From: JAFALX01 sp036378495
GTDB taxonomy: Bacteria > Chloroflexota > Dormibacteria > Aeolococcales > Aeolococcaceae
Assembly: GCA_036378495.1 (NCBI GenBank)
Contig: DASUWI010000092.1
Location: 1-27,187 of the forward strand
DNA length: 27,187 bases
Direction: 5' to 3'
The notes below the pieces were generated by a model. It worked only from the letters and a program-made list of their open reading frames with translations. It ran no database searches and had not been told where the DNA came from. Positions 14,674 to 22,070 of the stretch are shown here, piece after piece. The position numbers were made by a program, and so were the translations under genes. Position 1 is the stretch's first letter, and each line of letters starts with the position of its first letter.

Positions 14674-15556
14674 GGTCGCCATCCCACCCCAGCAGCCTTG
14701 CCGCTGCGGCATACGTGCTCTCGCAGAAGTCGAGGATCGCGCGGCGCGGATCGGCGCTGCCGCGGACGGCGTCGTAGCGCAGCAGGAACTCATTCGTGCC
14801 GGCGTCCCACCCCGCGTCGCCAGGCGCGACGGCTGCCTCCGCCAGCCCCATCGGCATCGGGTATGAGTAGGCGTAGAACGCAGCGACCGGCATGCCCTCC
14901 TCACCGGGCCACCAGCCGCAGCAGATCTCCTCGTGGGTCGCGCCGTAGCGCCTGATGGTGTGGGCGTCCTCCGGGGGCGTGAAGCGTCGGCCGGAGAAGC
15001 GGGCCAGGGCCAGGTCGAACGTGCCCCAGAAGAACTGCGACCTCGAGCTCCAGCCGGCAAAGCGTGCCCGATGCTCCTTGGTGACCACGTCGACCATGGC
15101 GAGGACGCGATGAAACAGCGTGGCGTGCGCCGGGTTGTAGGTGGAATGGGTGCGGTCGTCGGGAAAGGGAATCGGGTTCGGCACCTCGACGGGCATGGTC
15201 GAGATCTCGACGTCGATGCCGAGATGAGCGAGCGCGGACATCACGTCCCCGTGGAACTCCGCGACCGCCCCGCCGATCGGCCGCCGCTCCACGCCGCCGT
15301 GGCTGCTGCGCAGGACCACGCTGTGGTCGATGAGGTCGAGCTCCGCGTCGAAGGTCCGCAGGCCGAACGGCACGGCCGAGGTGGTCAGGCCGCGGGGGGT
15401 GACATAGAGGGGGACGTTCTGCCAGACGGGCTCGAACGGCGACAGCGCGAGGCGAAGCTTGCCGAGAACCTGCGCATACATGTGCAGCGTGTCGAGCGTG
15501 TCCCGCCACGCCGCGTGCGGGAGGTCCGGCCAGTCGTCGCGCGTCACCTCGGCCAC
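14603..15556 (-). CDS. DUF5996 family protein
   Basis: A 317-residue soluble protein. It starts VAEVTRDDWPDLPHAAWRDTLDTLHMYAQVLGK and has SPFEPVWQNVPLYVTPRGLTT, FELDLIDH-like and VEVPNPIPFPDDRTHSTYNPAH segments, then FFWGTFDLALARFSGR and a CGWWPGEEG stretch, all as in DUF5996. The biochemical function is unknown. GTG 15556 is the start nearest the conserved N-terminus, with TATGGT (15571-15566) nine bases upstream as a possible -10. The much longer frame upstream is antisense to the sigma factor and not credible. The last ~14 residues (Arg-rich) lie over the end of the PrmC-like gene and may not be part of the domain. Confidence 0.85.
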   Translation of the reverse strand: MAEVTRDDWPDLPHAAWRDTLDTLHMYAQVLGKLRLALSPFEPVWQNVPLYVTPRGLTTSAVPFGLRTFDAELDLIDHSVVLRSSHGGVERRPIGGAVAEFHGDVMSALAHLGIDVEISTMPVEVPNPIPFPDDRTHSTYNPAHATLFHRVLAMVDVVTKEHRARFAGWSSRSQFFWGTFDLALARFSGRRFTPPEDAHTIRRYGATHEEICCGWWPGEEGMPVAAFYAYSYPMPMGLAEAAVAPGDAGWDAGTNEFLLRYDAVRGSADPRRAILDFCESTYAAAARLLGWDGDLIDVEVPPPSVSPRRREHRRRRP

Positions 15557-15601
15557 GGCGGCCTCACCATACGCCGGCCTTCCCCCGCGACCGCCCGGCG
15601 C

Positions 15602-15628
15602 CGTCACATCGACGGCCTTCCGTGTGTC
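15602..15628 (+). promoter_or_regulatory. Candidate ECF41-type promoter upstream of the sigma factor
   Basis: GTCACA (15603-15608), preceded by C, matches six of seven bases of the published ECF41 -35 motif TGTCACA. Sixteen bases after it comes TGTC (15625-15628), one mismatch from the ECF41 -10 motif CGTC. The start codon is at 15638. This suggests that the sigma factor recognises its own promoter. The motif is short, so chance is possible. Confidence 0.4.
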
Positions 15629-15637
15629 TGTGTCTTC

Positions 15638-16549
15638 ATGGGGAACCTGACGACGGACGTGGACCACACCCTGTGGCTGGCAGACCGCTTCGAGGAGCAC
15701 CGCTCCCGGCTGCGCGCCGTCGCCTACCGCATGCTCGGCTCGCTGAGCGAGGCCGACGACGCGGTGCAGGACGCCTGGCTCCGGGTCAGCCGCGCGGGAG
15801 CCGACGGAGTCAACGATCTCGGCGCCTGGCTGACCACGGTGGTCGCCCGCGTCTGCCTCAACGAGCTGCGCGCCCGCCACACGAGAAGGGAGGAGCCGTT
15901 CGCGCCCGAGCTCCCGGATCCCGTCATCACCACCGACTCGACCGTGCAGCCGGAGGAGCAGGCGCTGCTGGCGGACTCGGTCGGGCTGGCGCTGCTCGTC
16001 GTCCTCGACACGCTGACGCCGGCCGAGCGGCTGGCATTCGTCCTGCACGACACGTTTGGGCTTCCGTTCGAGGACATCGCACCGCTGGTGGAGCGCACGC
16101 CGGCTGCGGCGCGGCAGCTCGCCAGCCGGGCGCGCCGCCGTGTGCGAGGCGCCGACGTGCCGTCCCCGGATGCCGATCTGGCGCGGCAGCGCGAGGTGGT
16201 CGATGCGTTCTTCGCGGCCGCACGTGGCGACGACTTCGACACGCTGCTGTCGCTGCTCGACCCCGACGTGGTGCTGCGGGCCGACTTCGGACGGCCGCGC
16301 ACCGCCGTGCCCAGCGTGACACGCGGACGCGACAAGGTCGCTCAGTACGCCTTGCGCGGTGCGGGGATCCAGGGCGAGCTCCACCCCATCCTGGTCAACG
16401 GAGCACCCGGCGTGCTCGTCGTCGCGCGGGGCAAGCCGTTCGCCGTGCTCGGCTTCATCGTGGCGGGGGGAAGGATCCGCGAGATCGACGGCATCGGTAG
16501 CCCGGAGCGCGTCAGGCGGATCGCAGCCGGCGTGCTCGCGGCGCTGTAG
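15638..16549 (+). CDS. ECF sigma factor, ECF41/SigJ type with C-terminal SnoaL-like domain
   Basis: A 303-residue sigma factor. Region sigma2 is RFEEHRSRLRAVAYRMLGSLSEADDAVQDAWLRV (about residues 11-45), and sigma4 is LDTLTPAERLAFVLHDTFGLPFEDIAPLVERTPAAARQLASRARRR (about 124-169). From residue ~185 a SnoaL/NTF2-like domain follows: VVDAFFAAARGDDFDTLLSLLDPDVVLRADF. In this ECF group the C-terminal domain acts as a built-in regulator, replacing a separate anti-sigma factor, and no anti-sigma gene is seen nearby. Classic targets are genes for small redox enzymes; none is adjacent. ATG 15638 is preceded by a candidate ECF41 promoter, suggesting autoregulation. It is divergent from the DUF5996 gene. 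Confidence 0.9.
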   Translation: MGNLTTDVDHTLWLADRFEEHRSRLRAVAYRMLGSLSEADDAVQDAWLRVSRAGADGVNDLGAWLTTVVARVCLNELRARHTRREEPFAPELPDPVITTDSTVQPEEQALLADSVGLALLVVLDTLTPAERLAFVLHDTFGLPFEDIAPLVERTPAAARQLASRARRRVRGADVPSPDADLARQREVVDAFFAAARGDDFDTLLSLLDPDVVLRADFGRPRTAVPSVTRGRDKVAQYALRGAGIQGELHPILVNGAPGVLVVARGKPFAVLGFIVAGGRIREIDGIGSPERVRRIAAGVLAAL

Positions 16550-16626
16550 CGCGCGCATCGGCTCCGTTCCTCGCGCGTGACGGGCCGGTGCGCCGCCACT
16601 GCGCTGGTGTACGTTCTCGGCGCACC

Positions 16627-18771
16627 GTGGCCACGACGCACGTCAGCAGCTGGGCGGGTCGCCGGCCGGCCCGGCCCGCGAACGAGACCCCTGCCGCAGG
16701 CGCGGCGCTCCCTGTGCGACAGACCTCATTTGTGGGACGCACGGCTGAGCTCACGCTGATCGAACAGCGGCTCGGAGATTGCGCCACCGTCACGCTGACC
16801 GGTGCTGCGGGCGCCGGCAAGACGCGACTGGCGCTCGAGGCGGCGCGTCACGCGAGCAGCGGGCGTGTGGTGCGCTTCGTGGATCTCGCGGCCTTGCGAG
16901 TCGCGGAGCGCGTGCCGGCCGCGATTGCGGCGGCACTGGACGCGCGCGCGTCGCGGGACGTGGATTTCATCGGCGCGATCGTCGCAGCCGTCAGGCGGCG
17001 CTCCGTGCTGCTCGTCCTGGACAACTGCGAGCACCTGATCGGCGCGGCTGCCGGCATAGCCGCCGCGCTTGTCGCCCGGTGCCCGACGCTGACGGTGCTC
17101 GCAACCAGCCGGATCCCGCTGCGGATCCGCGGTGAGACGGTCATCCCGGTGCAGCCGCTCCCGAGCCCCGACGCCATGACACTGTTCTGCGACCGCGCCC
17201 GCAATGTCGCCCCCGGCTTCGAGCTGACCGCTGTCAACACGGCGGCGTTGAGCGAGATCTGCAGCCGGCTCGACGGCCTGCCGCTGGCGATCGAGCTCGC
17301 CGCGTCGTGGACAGCCGTGATGTCTCCGGGCGAGCTCCTCCGGCTGCTGAGCTCCCGGTTCGACGTCCTGGTGGGCGGCGGCAGCGAGGCCGGCGAGCGG
17401 CAGCGCACGGTGCGTGCGGCGGTCGACTGGAGCTACAACCTGCTGTCCCCAGAAGCGAGAGCGCTGTTCCGCCGCCTGTCGGTGTTCCGCGGCTCCTTCA
17501 CTAGCGACGCCGTGGAAGCCGTCTGGGGAGCCGATGCCCCAGGGCCCGAACTCACCACCACCCTCGCGGCACTGTGCGAGACGTCCATGGTCGCGGCGGA
17601 GAGCTCTGCGTCCGGCGCGACGCGATACCGGCTGCCGGAAACGCTGCGCGGGTACGGTGCCGACCGCCTGCGTGAGGACGCGGGCGAGGAACGAGCGATA
17701 CGGGACCGCCATCTCATGTACCTCGTCGAGCTCGCAGAGAGAAGCTTCGCGCAGCGCATGCATGGCCGCGCGGTCTCGGTCGTCGATGTCCTCGAGCCGT
17801 ACCGTGCCGACGTCAGGCTGGCGCTCGATTGGGCGGCGACGACCGACCCCGATCTGCAGCTGCAACTCGCGGGGACGCTTGCCGAGGAGCTCCGGTGGTC
17901 GCTGTTCAACGTTCCAGAGACGCGCCGCGTGCTCGCCGAAGCGCTGGCGCGCTCCACCGAGCTCTCCGGACAGCGCGCCCGTGCGCTCGTCGCCGCCGGC
18001 TACATGGCGCTGGTCAGCGAGGACGAGCGCGCGGCACCGGAGTTCGTGGAGGAAGCGTGCGCTCTGTATCAGCGCCTCGGCGATCGCCCCGGCGAGGCCT
18101 GGGCGCACCTCGCGCTCGGGCACGTCGCCTGGATGCAGGACGATCTGATCACGTCGCGGTATCACCTGTCGCAGAGCCGCACGATGTTCATCGAGGACGG
18201 CGATGCGTTCGGAGCCAATCGCGCGCTGCTTCGCCACGGCATCGCCGGGGCGCTGGCCGAGGACGTCGCTCTGGAGACCCTCGAGCAGCTGACAGCCGCG
18301 GCTGACACGTCCGACTCATTGGGGGACGCCTTCGGAGGCGGTCTGGCGCGGACCGCGCTCGGCTGGGCGCTGATGAAGCACGGCCGCGCCGCCGACGCGC
18401 GCGCGGTGCTCCAGGAGGCCGTGCGCGGCCTGCACGCCGTCAACGAGCCGGCTGTGCTCTTCGCCGTCGAGGCTCTCGCAGTGCACCACGCGGACAGCAT
18501 GGGCGACGCGATGCGGCTCATGGGGTACGCGCGCGCCCTCCGTCAGCAGCGCGGCCTCGGGCCGCTCCCCGGTCCTGCGGTCATGCAGCGCGAGGAGCGC
18601 GCGCTCGAGCAGCGTGCGCGCACAGTCCTGGGATCTGACGGAGCGACGCAGGCTGAGGCAGAGGGTCGAACCATGCCGTCCGATGAGGCTGTCGCCCTGG
18701 CCCTCGATCTCGGCGGACAGCCCGTCGTGGCCGGCCGCCGCGGCTCCGAGGCGCTCGAGACGCGAGGCTGA
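16627..18771 (+). CDS. AfsR/LuxR-like STAND ATPase lacking a visible DNA-binding domain
   Basis: A ~714-residue signal-transduction ATPase. After about 30 residues, FVGRTAELTLIEQRL begins the NB-ARC module: Walker A GAAGAGKT (59-66), Walker B RSVLLVLDNCEH, LATSRIPLRIRGE, GLPLAIELAASW, and the winged-helix segment RAAVDWSYNLLSPEARALFRRLSVFRGSF. The second half is TPR-like helical repeats. Relatives usually carry an N-terminal SARP or cyclase domain or a C-terminal LuxR helix-turn-helix. Neither is seen: the protein ends ~40 residues after EGRTMPSDEAVALAL, which in relatives often precedes the LuxR domain. GTG 16588 is an alternative start adding 13 residues. The ligand is unknown. It could act as an oligomeric sensor or be a truncated regulator. 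Confidence 0.85.
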   Translation: MATTHVSSWAGRRPARPANETPAAGAALPVRQTSFVGRTAELTLIEQRLGDCATVTLTGAAGAGKTRLALEAARHASSGRVVRFVDLAALRVAERVPAAIAAALDARASRDVDFIGAIVAAVRRRSVLLVLDNCEHLIGAAAGIAAALVARCPTLTVLATSRIPLRIRGETVIPVQPLPSPDAMTLFCDRARNVAPGFELTAVNTAALSEICSRLDGLPLAIELAASWTAVMSPGELLRLLSSRFDVLVGGGSEAGERQRTVRAAVDWSYNLLSPEARALFRRLSVFRGSFTSDAVEAVWGADAPGPELTTTLAALCETSMVAAESSASGATRYRLPETLRGYGADRLREDAGEERAIRDRHLMYLVELAERSFAQRMHGRAVSVVDVLEPYRADVRLALDWAATTDPDLQLQLAGTLAEELRWSLFNVPETRRVLAEALARSTELSGQRARALVAAGYMALVSEDERAAPEFVEEACALYQRLGDRPGEAWAHLALGHVAWMQDDLITSRYHLSQSRTMFIEDGDAFGANRALLRHGIAGALAEDVALETLEQLTAAADTSDSLGDAFGGGLARTALGWALMKHGRAADARAVLQEAVRGLHAVNEPAVLFAVEALAVHHADSMGDAMRLMGYARALRQQRGLGPLPGPAVMQREERALEQRARTVLGSDGATQAEAEGRTMPSDEAVALALDLGGQPVVAGRRGSEALETRG

Positions 18772-18775
18772 GCCG

Positions 18776-18793
18776 GGAGGCGCTACACGCTCC
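18776..18793. terminator. Weak hairpin between convergent genes
   Basis: The sequence at 18776-18793 can fold into a GC-rich hairpin of about six pairs with one bulged G (GGAGGCG pairing with CGCTCC). It lies in the 24-base gap between the STAND ATPase and phosphoesterase stops. No T-run follows, so it is at best a weak bidirectional terminator. Confidence 0.25.
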
Positions 18794-18795
18794 GC

Positions 18796-19737
18796 CTACA
18801 CGCCCGCGCCGGTCAGGTCGCCGTGAGTGGTGGAGGAGGACCCGCCGAGCAGCTCGCTGCCGGACAGCCCGTACGCCTCCTCGATGGCGCGCAGGGTGCC
18901 GTCATGATCGCCGGTGGACGTGAACTGTCCCGACGCTGTGCTGCTGATCACGAGCGTGGCGATGTGGCCGCCGCCGGGATCGGCGCAGCAGGCCTGGGCG
19001 TCCTTGGAGCTCTCGTCCCAGGTGATGATGATGACGCCGCCGCTCGCGTACCACTGCGTGCCCATCACCGCGGGGATGAACGTCTTGAGCCACTTGTCGC
19101 CGGCGGCCACACGGTTGCTCCCGCACTTCTGATGCATGTCGTCGCACACGTTGGGTGTCACCCACACGAAGGCCGGCGAGGAGAGGTCGAGATCCGTCAC
19201 GACGCTCGACTGCGTGGTGAATCCAACAACGTGGGTGGCGCATTCGTTGTTGGGAGCTGATGTGATGGCCTTGAAGTGCACAAACGGATCGTGGGCTTCG
19301 TCGTACAGGCCGCCGGACCCGATGTTCGAGCTGGTGTCGCACGCCGCCGGCATGCTCTCCATGTAGCCCTTCCAGCTGACGCCATTGCTGTCGAGCTCGT
19401 TGACCAGGGTCAGGTCGGTGGCGGGAATGCCGAGCTTCTTGTCGCCGAAGTCACTCCCCGCGATCGCGATGTTGTAGTCGTTCGCGCTTGCATGCTCGTT
19501 GGAGAACCACTGTGTGGCCGAGGCGTGGCTGCCGGCGAGCGAATTCAGAAACGGAGCGTTCGAGCTGCCGATGATGGACGGGGAACCGTCGGACGAGCTG
19601 TATGCGACGTTCTCCTCCATGATCTCCATGATGTGCGGAGTGGTGGACGCGAGGACCGCGGCACGACCCACGCCGAGCACGCTCGCGATGACGCCGAACC
19701 CCAGCGCCAGAAGGAGAAAAGAACGAATCCGCCGCAT
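18796..19737 (-). CDS. Secreted phosphoesterase (phospholipase C / acid phosphatase-like, PF04185 type)
   Basis: A 313-residue exported protein. Residues 1-31 form a Sec signal peptide: MRRIRS, then the hydrophobic core FLLLALGFGVIASVLGVG, then an Ala-rich cleavage region (AAVLAS). The mature part starts with HIMEIMEENVAYSS, comparable to the metal-binding VMENxS start of phosphoesterases. Also seen are NEHASANDYNIAIAGSDFG, YDEAHDPFVHF, GGVIIITWDES (metal-ligand Asp/Glu) and GGGHIATLVIS. Five or more Cys in the mature chain could form disulfides outside the cell. It should hydrolyse phosphate esters or phosphodiesters extracellularly; the substrate is unknown. ATG 19737 has GGGAGGG (19752-19746) eight bases upstream. 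Confidence 0.85.
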   Translation of the reverse strand: MRRIRSFLLLALGFGVIASVLGVGRAAVLASTTPHIMEIMEENVAYSSSDGSPSIIGSSNAPFLNSLAGSHASATQWFSNEHASANDYNIAIAGSDFGDKKLGIPATDLTLVNELDSNGVSWKGYMESMPAACDTSSNIGSGGLYDEAHDPFVHFKAITSAPNNECATHVVGFTTQSSVVTDLDLSSPAFVWVTPNVCDDMHQKCGSNRVAAGDKWLKTFIPAVMGTQWYASGGVIIITWDESSKDAQACCADPGGGHIATLVISSTASGQFTSTGDHDGTLRAIEEAYGLSGSELLGGSSSTTHGDLTGAGV

Positions 19738-19898
19738 GAGCCCAGCCCTCCCACATCCGCGTGCCGGCGGGCAGCCGACTGATCCGCAGCATCTTAGCCA
19801 AGGCTCTTGCCGAAGGGCAACCCAGTGTGCAGCAGCCGCTGCGGCCCGTGCCGCCGCACCAGCGCGAGCCGGCGATGACCATCGGCGACAATGGGCCC
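19738..19898. promoter_or_regulatory. Divergent promoter region, phosphoesterase / PsiE-like gene
   Basis: Toward the phosphoesterase (-): TTGCCC (19820-19815), an 18-base spacer and TAAGAT (19796-19791) form a good promoter, giving a leader of ~47 bases with a GGGAGGG ribosome-binding site. The -35 lies in the inverted repeat TTGCC-GAAG-GGCAA (19807-19820), a possible operator. Toward the PsiE-like gene (+): GACAAT (19887-19892) lies six bases before ATG 19899, a leaderless arrangement without a clear -35. Phosphate starvation is a natural shared signal for this pair, but no Pho box was recognised. Confidence 0.45.
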
Positions 19899-20402
19899 AT
19901 GTCGCAGAGGCGCACGCCGCGTGATGTGGTCGCCCGCTGGTCGCGAGACCAGTTGCGTGACGCCGGGCCGCTTGGGCTCTCCGTCGACATCGTCCAGTAC
20001 GGCGTCGCGATCGTCCTGCTCATTCTTGCGGCGATCGTGCTGGTGCGCAGCTTCATCGACTTCATCGCGGCGCCGGGCGGGTATCCGCAGACGCTCGTCA
20101 ACGCCGTCGACGGGATCCTCGTCGTCATCATCCTGATCGACATCCTGCGCACCGTCACCACGCACCTCCAGGGCCGCGGCTTTCCGTTCCGGCCGTTTCT
20201 CGTCATCGGCATCATCGCCGGTGTCCGGGAGATCCTCGCAGTCTCGACGAGGCTGACCTTGAACAGCGGCGCCACCGCGCCGAACACCACGCAGTCGCTC
20301 TTTCAGCTCGGCACCAGCGCCGGCGTGGTGCTGGTCCTGGCCCTCGCGCTGTGGATCACCCGCGGTCAGGTGGTGACCGCCGAGGACCGGACCACCGCCT
20401 GA
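19899..20402 (+). CDS. PsiE-like (phosphate-starvation-inducible) integral membrane protein
   Basis: A 167-residue protein with four predicted membrane helices: YGVAIVLLILAAIVLVRSF, VDGILVVIILIDILRTV, FLVIGIIAGVREILAVS and SAGVVLVLALALWI. The layout, with the acidic IIDILRTV segment in helix 2 and FPFRPFLVIGIIAGVREIL before helix 3, fits the PsiE family. The name comes from phosphate-starvation induction in E. coli; the molecular function is unknown. ATG 19899 is chosen because a -10 (GACAAT) ends six bases upstream; ATG 19875 would add eight residues but lies before that element. The divergent neighbour is a secreted phosphoesterase, which supports a phosphate-related regulon. Confidence 0.8.
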   Translation: MSQRRTPRDVVARWSRDQLRDAGPLGLSVDIVQYGVAIVLLILAAIVLVRSFIDFIAAPGGYPQTLVNAVDGILVVIILIDILRTVTTHLQGRGFPFRPFLVIGIIAGVREILAVSTRLTLNSGATAPNTTQSLFQLGTSAGVVLVLALALWITRGQVVTAEDRTTA

Positions 20403-20450
20403 CCCGCGCGTTTGCGGCCGCCGCCCATGGGTACGCTGCTCGCAACAAAG

Positions 20451-20476
20451 GGGTTCAACCCGGAACCAGCAGGAGG
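20451..20476 (+). promoter_or_regulatory. Palindromes and strong ribosome-binding site upstream of the UBP zinc-finger gene
   Basis: GGGTTCAACCC (20451-20461) is an odd-length perfect palindrome and overlaps a second inverted repeat, GGTTC-N6-GAACC (20452-20467). AGGAGG (20471-20476) follows, seven bases before ATG 20484. If transcription begins after TACGCT (20432-20437), the palindromes lie in the 5' leader and could be an operator or an RNA hairpin next to the ribosome-binding site. Confidence 0.4.
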
Positions 20477-20483
20477 TTGTTCG

Positions 20484-20780
20484 ATGGCCGGCGAGTGCAC
20501 GCACCTGGACGAGATTCGTGACGTGACGCCGTCGTCGTGGGGATGCGAGGATTGCCTTGCCGCGGGCAAGCAGGACTGGCTGCACCTCCGCGTCTGCCAG
20601 GAGTGCGGCCATGTGGGCTGCTGCGACCAGTCGCCGAGCCGCCACGCGACCAAGCACTTTCACGCCGTGAAGCACCCGATCATCCGGTCCTACGAGCCGG
20701 GTGAGGACTGGTACTGGTGCTACGTCGACGATCTGCTCTTCGAGCTCGAGGGCGCGCCGCCGGCTCCCTCCCACTCCTGA
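20484..20780 (+). CDS. UBP-type zinc-finger protein
   Basis: A 98-residue protein that is essentially one ZnF-UBP domain. The metal ligands are evident: C5/H7, C21/C24 in WGCEDC, C38/C41 in VCQECG, C46, and the His cluster H54, H58, H60, H64 in RHATKHFHAVKH. The tail has WYWCYVDDLLFEL. In eukaryotes this fold binds the C-terminal Gly-Gly of ubiquitin; in bacteria lacking ubiquitin its partner is unknown. ATG 20484 has a perfect AGGAGG seven bases upstream. The next gene, a thioredoxin-reductase-like flavoprotein, starts 18 bases after its stop. To my recollection this pairing recurs in actinobacteria, so the zinc finger may be a redox partner or substrate of the flavoprotein. Confidence 0.88.
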   Translation: MAGECTHLDEIRDVTPSSWGCEDCLAAGKQDWLHLRVCQECGHVGCCDQSPSRHATKHFHAVKHPIIRSYEPGEDWYWCYVDDLLFELEGAPPAPSHS

Positions 20781-20798
20781 TGCGCTGAATCGGCGGCC

Positions 20799-22070
20799 AT
20801 GTCTCTCTTCGACTACGACGCCCGGCCCGTCACCCCGCCGGTGCTGGTGGTGGGTCGAGCGTCCCCTGGCGCCTACGCCATCCGGGACTTCCTGAGCCGC
20901 AACGGGCGGCCGTACCGCTGGCACGACGTCGATCAGGACGGAGCGCTGCTGCCCGACGGCGCGGCGGTCGACCTGGATCGCCTGCCGGTCTGCATCCTTC
21001 CGGATGGCACGCAGCTCGCCGGGGCAACCATCGAGCGCGTGGCCGCCGGGCTGGGCATGGTCGCGGCACCCTCGCTGGCCGAGTACGACCTCGCCATCGT
21101 CGGCGCCGGGCCGGCCGGGCTGGCTGCCGCGGTGTACGCGGCGTCGGAGGGATTGCGCACCGTGATGGTCGAGTGCCTGGCGCCGGGAGGCCAGGCGGGG
21201 ACGACGTCGACGATCGAGAACTACCTCGGGTTCCCGCAGGGGATCAGCGGCAGCAGCCTCGCCGCCGACGCGACCATCCAGGCGCGGCGGTTCGGTGCCG
21301 AGATCCTCCTGGCCCGGCCGGCGGTTGGGGTGGCCTCCGACGGCGATTGCTACCTCGTGGAGCTCTCCGATGGCGCGCGCATCCACGCGCACGCGCTGCT
21401 GCTCGCCACCGGTGTGGAGTGGCGGCGCCTGGACGTGGCCGGCATCGACGACCTGCTCGGCGCCGGTGTCTACTACGGCGCCGGGCCGAGCGAGGCTCGC
21501 GCCATGCGCGACGGGCACGTAATTGTCGTCGGTGGCGGCAACTCTGCGGGTCAGGCCGTGGTGCGCTTCTCGCGGTACGCACGCAAGGTGACGCTGCTGG
21601 CGCGCAGCGAGCTGTCCAAGTCGATGTCGCGCTACCTCATCGACCACGTCTCGGTGATCCCCAACGCCGAGGTGCTGACCGGTGCGCAGGTGGTCGGCGT
21701 CGAGGCCGACAGCCGGCTGCGCCACGTGCTCGTTGAGGTGGCGGGTGCGCCGGGCGTGAGCCGCATGCCGGGCGACGGGTTGTTCATATGCATCGGCGGC
21801 ACCCCGCGCACGGAGGGGACGTCCCGGCTCGGGTTGGCGACGGACGCAGCAGGCTACCTGCTCACCGGCGGCGCACTCACCGATGGCACGGTGCCCGTCG
21901 CCGGATGGCCCTTGACGCGGCAGCCGCTGCCGCTGGAGACGAACTTCCCCGGCGTCTTTGCCGCCGGCGACGTGCGCAGCGGCTCCACCAAGCGGTGCGC
22001 CACCGCGATTGGCGAGGGGGCCATGGCAATCGCGCTCGTGCATCAGCGTCTTGCCGAGATCGCGCTATGA
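20799..22070 (+). CDS. Thioredoxin-reductase-like FAD oxidoreductase without the CxxC redox pair
   Basis: A 423-residue protein in two parts. Residues ~12-85 look like a glutaredoxin/thioredoxin-like domain without a CxxC (PVLVVGRASPGAYAIRDFL, CILPDGTQL). From ~95 comes the thioredoxin reductase fold: FAD site YDLAIVGAGPAGLAAAVYAAS, APGGQAGTTSTIENYLGFP, NADPH site GHVIVVGGGNSAGQAVV, and FAAGDVRSGSTKRCATAIGEG. The redox-active CxxC before the NADPH site is missing; the equivalent stretch is VYYGAGPSEARAM. It may therefore transfer electrons directly from FAD, as in ferredoxin/flavodoxin-NADP reductases of similar fold. It lies between the UBP zinc-finger gene and the LUD gene, whose start it overlaps (ATGA at 22067-22070). 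Confidence 0.88.
   Translation: MSLFDYDARPVTPPVLVVGRASPGAYAIRDFLSRNGRPYRWHDVDQDGALLPDGAAVDLDRLPVCILPDGTQLAGATIERVAAGLGMVAAPSLAEYDLAIVGAGPAGLAAAVYAASEGLRTVMVECLAPGGQAGTTSTIENYLGFPQGISGSSLAADATIQARRFGAEILLARPAVGVASDGDCYLVELSDGARIHAHALLLATGVEWRRLDVAGIDDLLGAGVYYGAGPSEARAMRDGHVIVVGGGNSAGQAVVRFSRYARKVTLLARSELSKSMSRYLIDHVSVIPNAEVLTGAQVVGVEADSRLRHVLVEVAGAPGVSRMPGDGLFICIGGTPRTEGTSRLGLATDAAGYLLTGGALTDGTVPVAGWPLTRQPLPLETNFPGVFAAGDVRSGSTKRCATAIGEGAMAIALVHQRLAEIAL

Noticed and set aside
12427..15060. An 877-codon open frame extending the transhydrogenase gene upstream.
   Set aside because: The extra ~400 codons are antisense to the PrmC-like gene and overlap the DUF5996 gene; the translation is low-complexity Arg/Ala-rich and lacks any domain.
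14603..16558. A 651-codon minus-strand frame extending DUF5996 through the sigma factor.
   Set aside because: Family similarity begins at GTG 15556; the rest is the shadow of the ECF41 gene in GC-rich DNA.
16726..18237. A 503-codon minus-strand frame opposite the STAND ATPase.
   Set aside because: It is antisense to well-defined NB-ARC motifs and has no recognisable domain.
19794..22043. A 749-codon minus-strand frame opposite the PsiE-like, zinc-finger and flavoprotein genes.
   Set aside because: Three real genes with clear domains are on the other strand; the long frame reflects GC-skewed codon positions.
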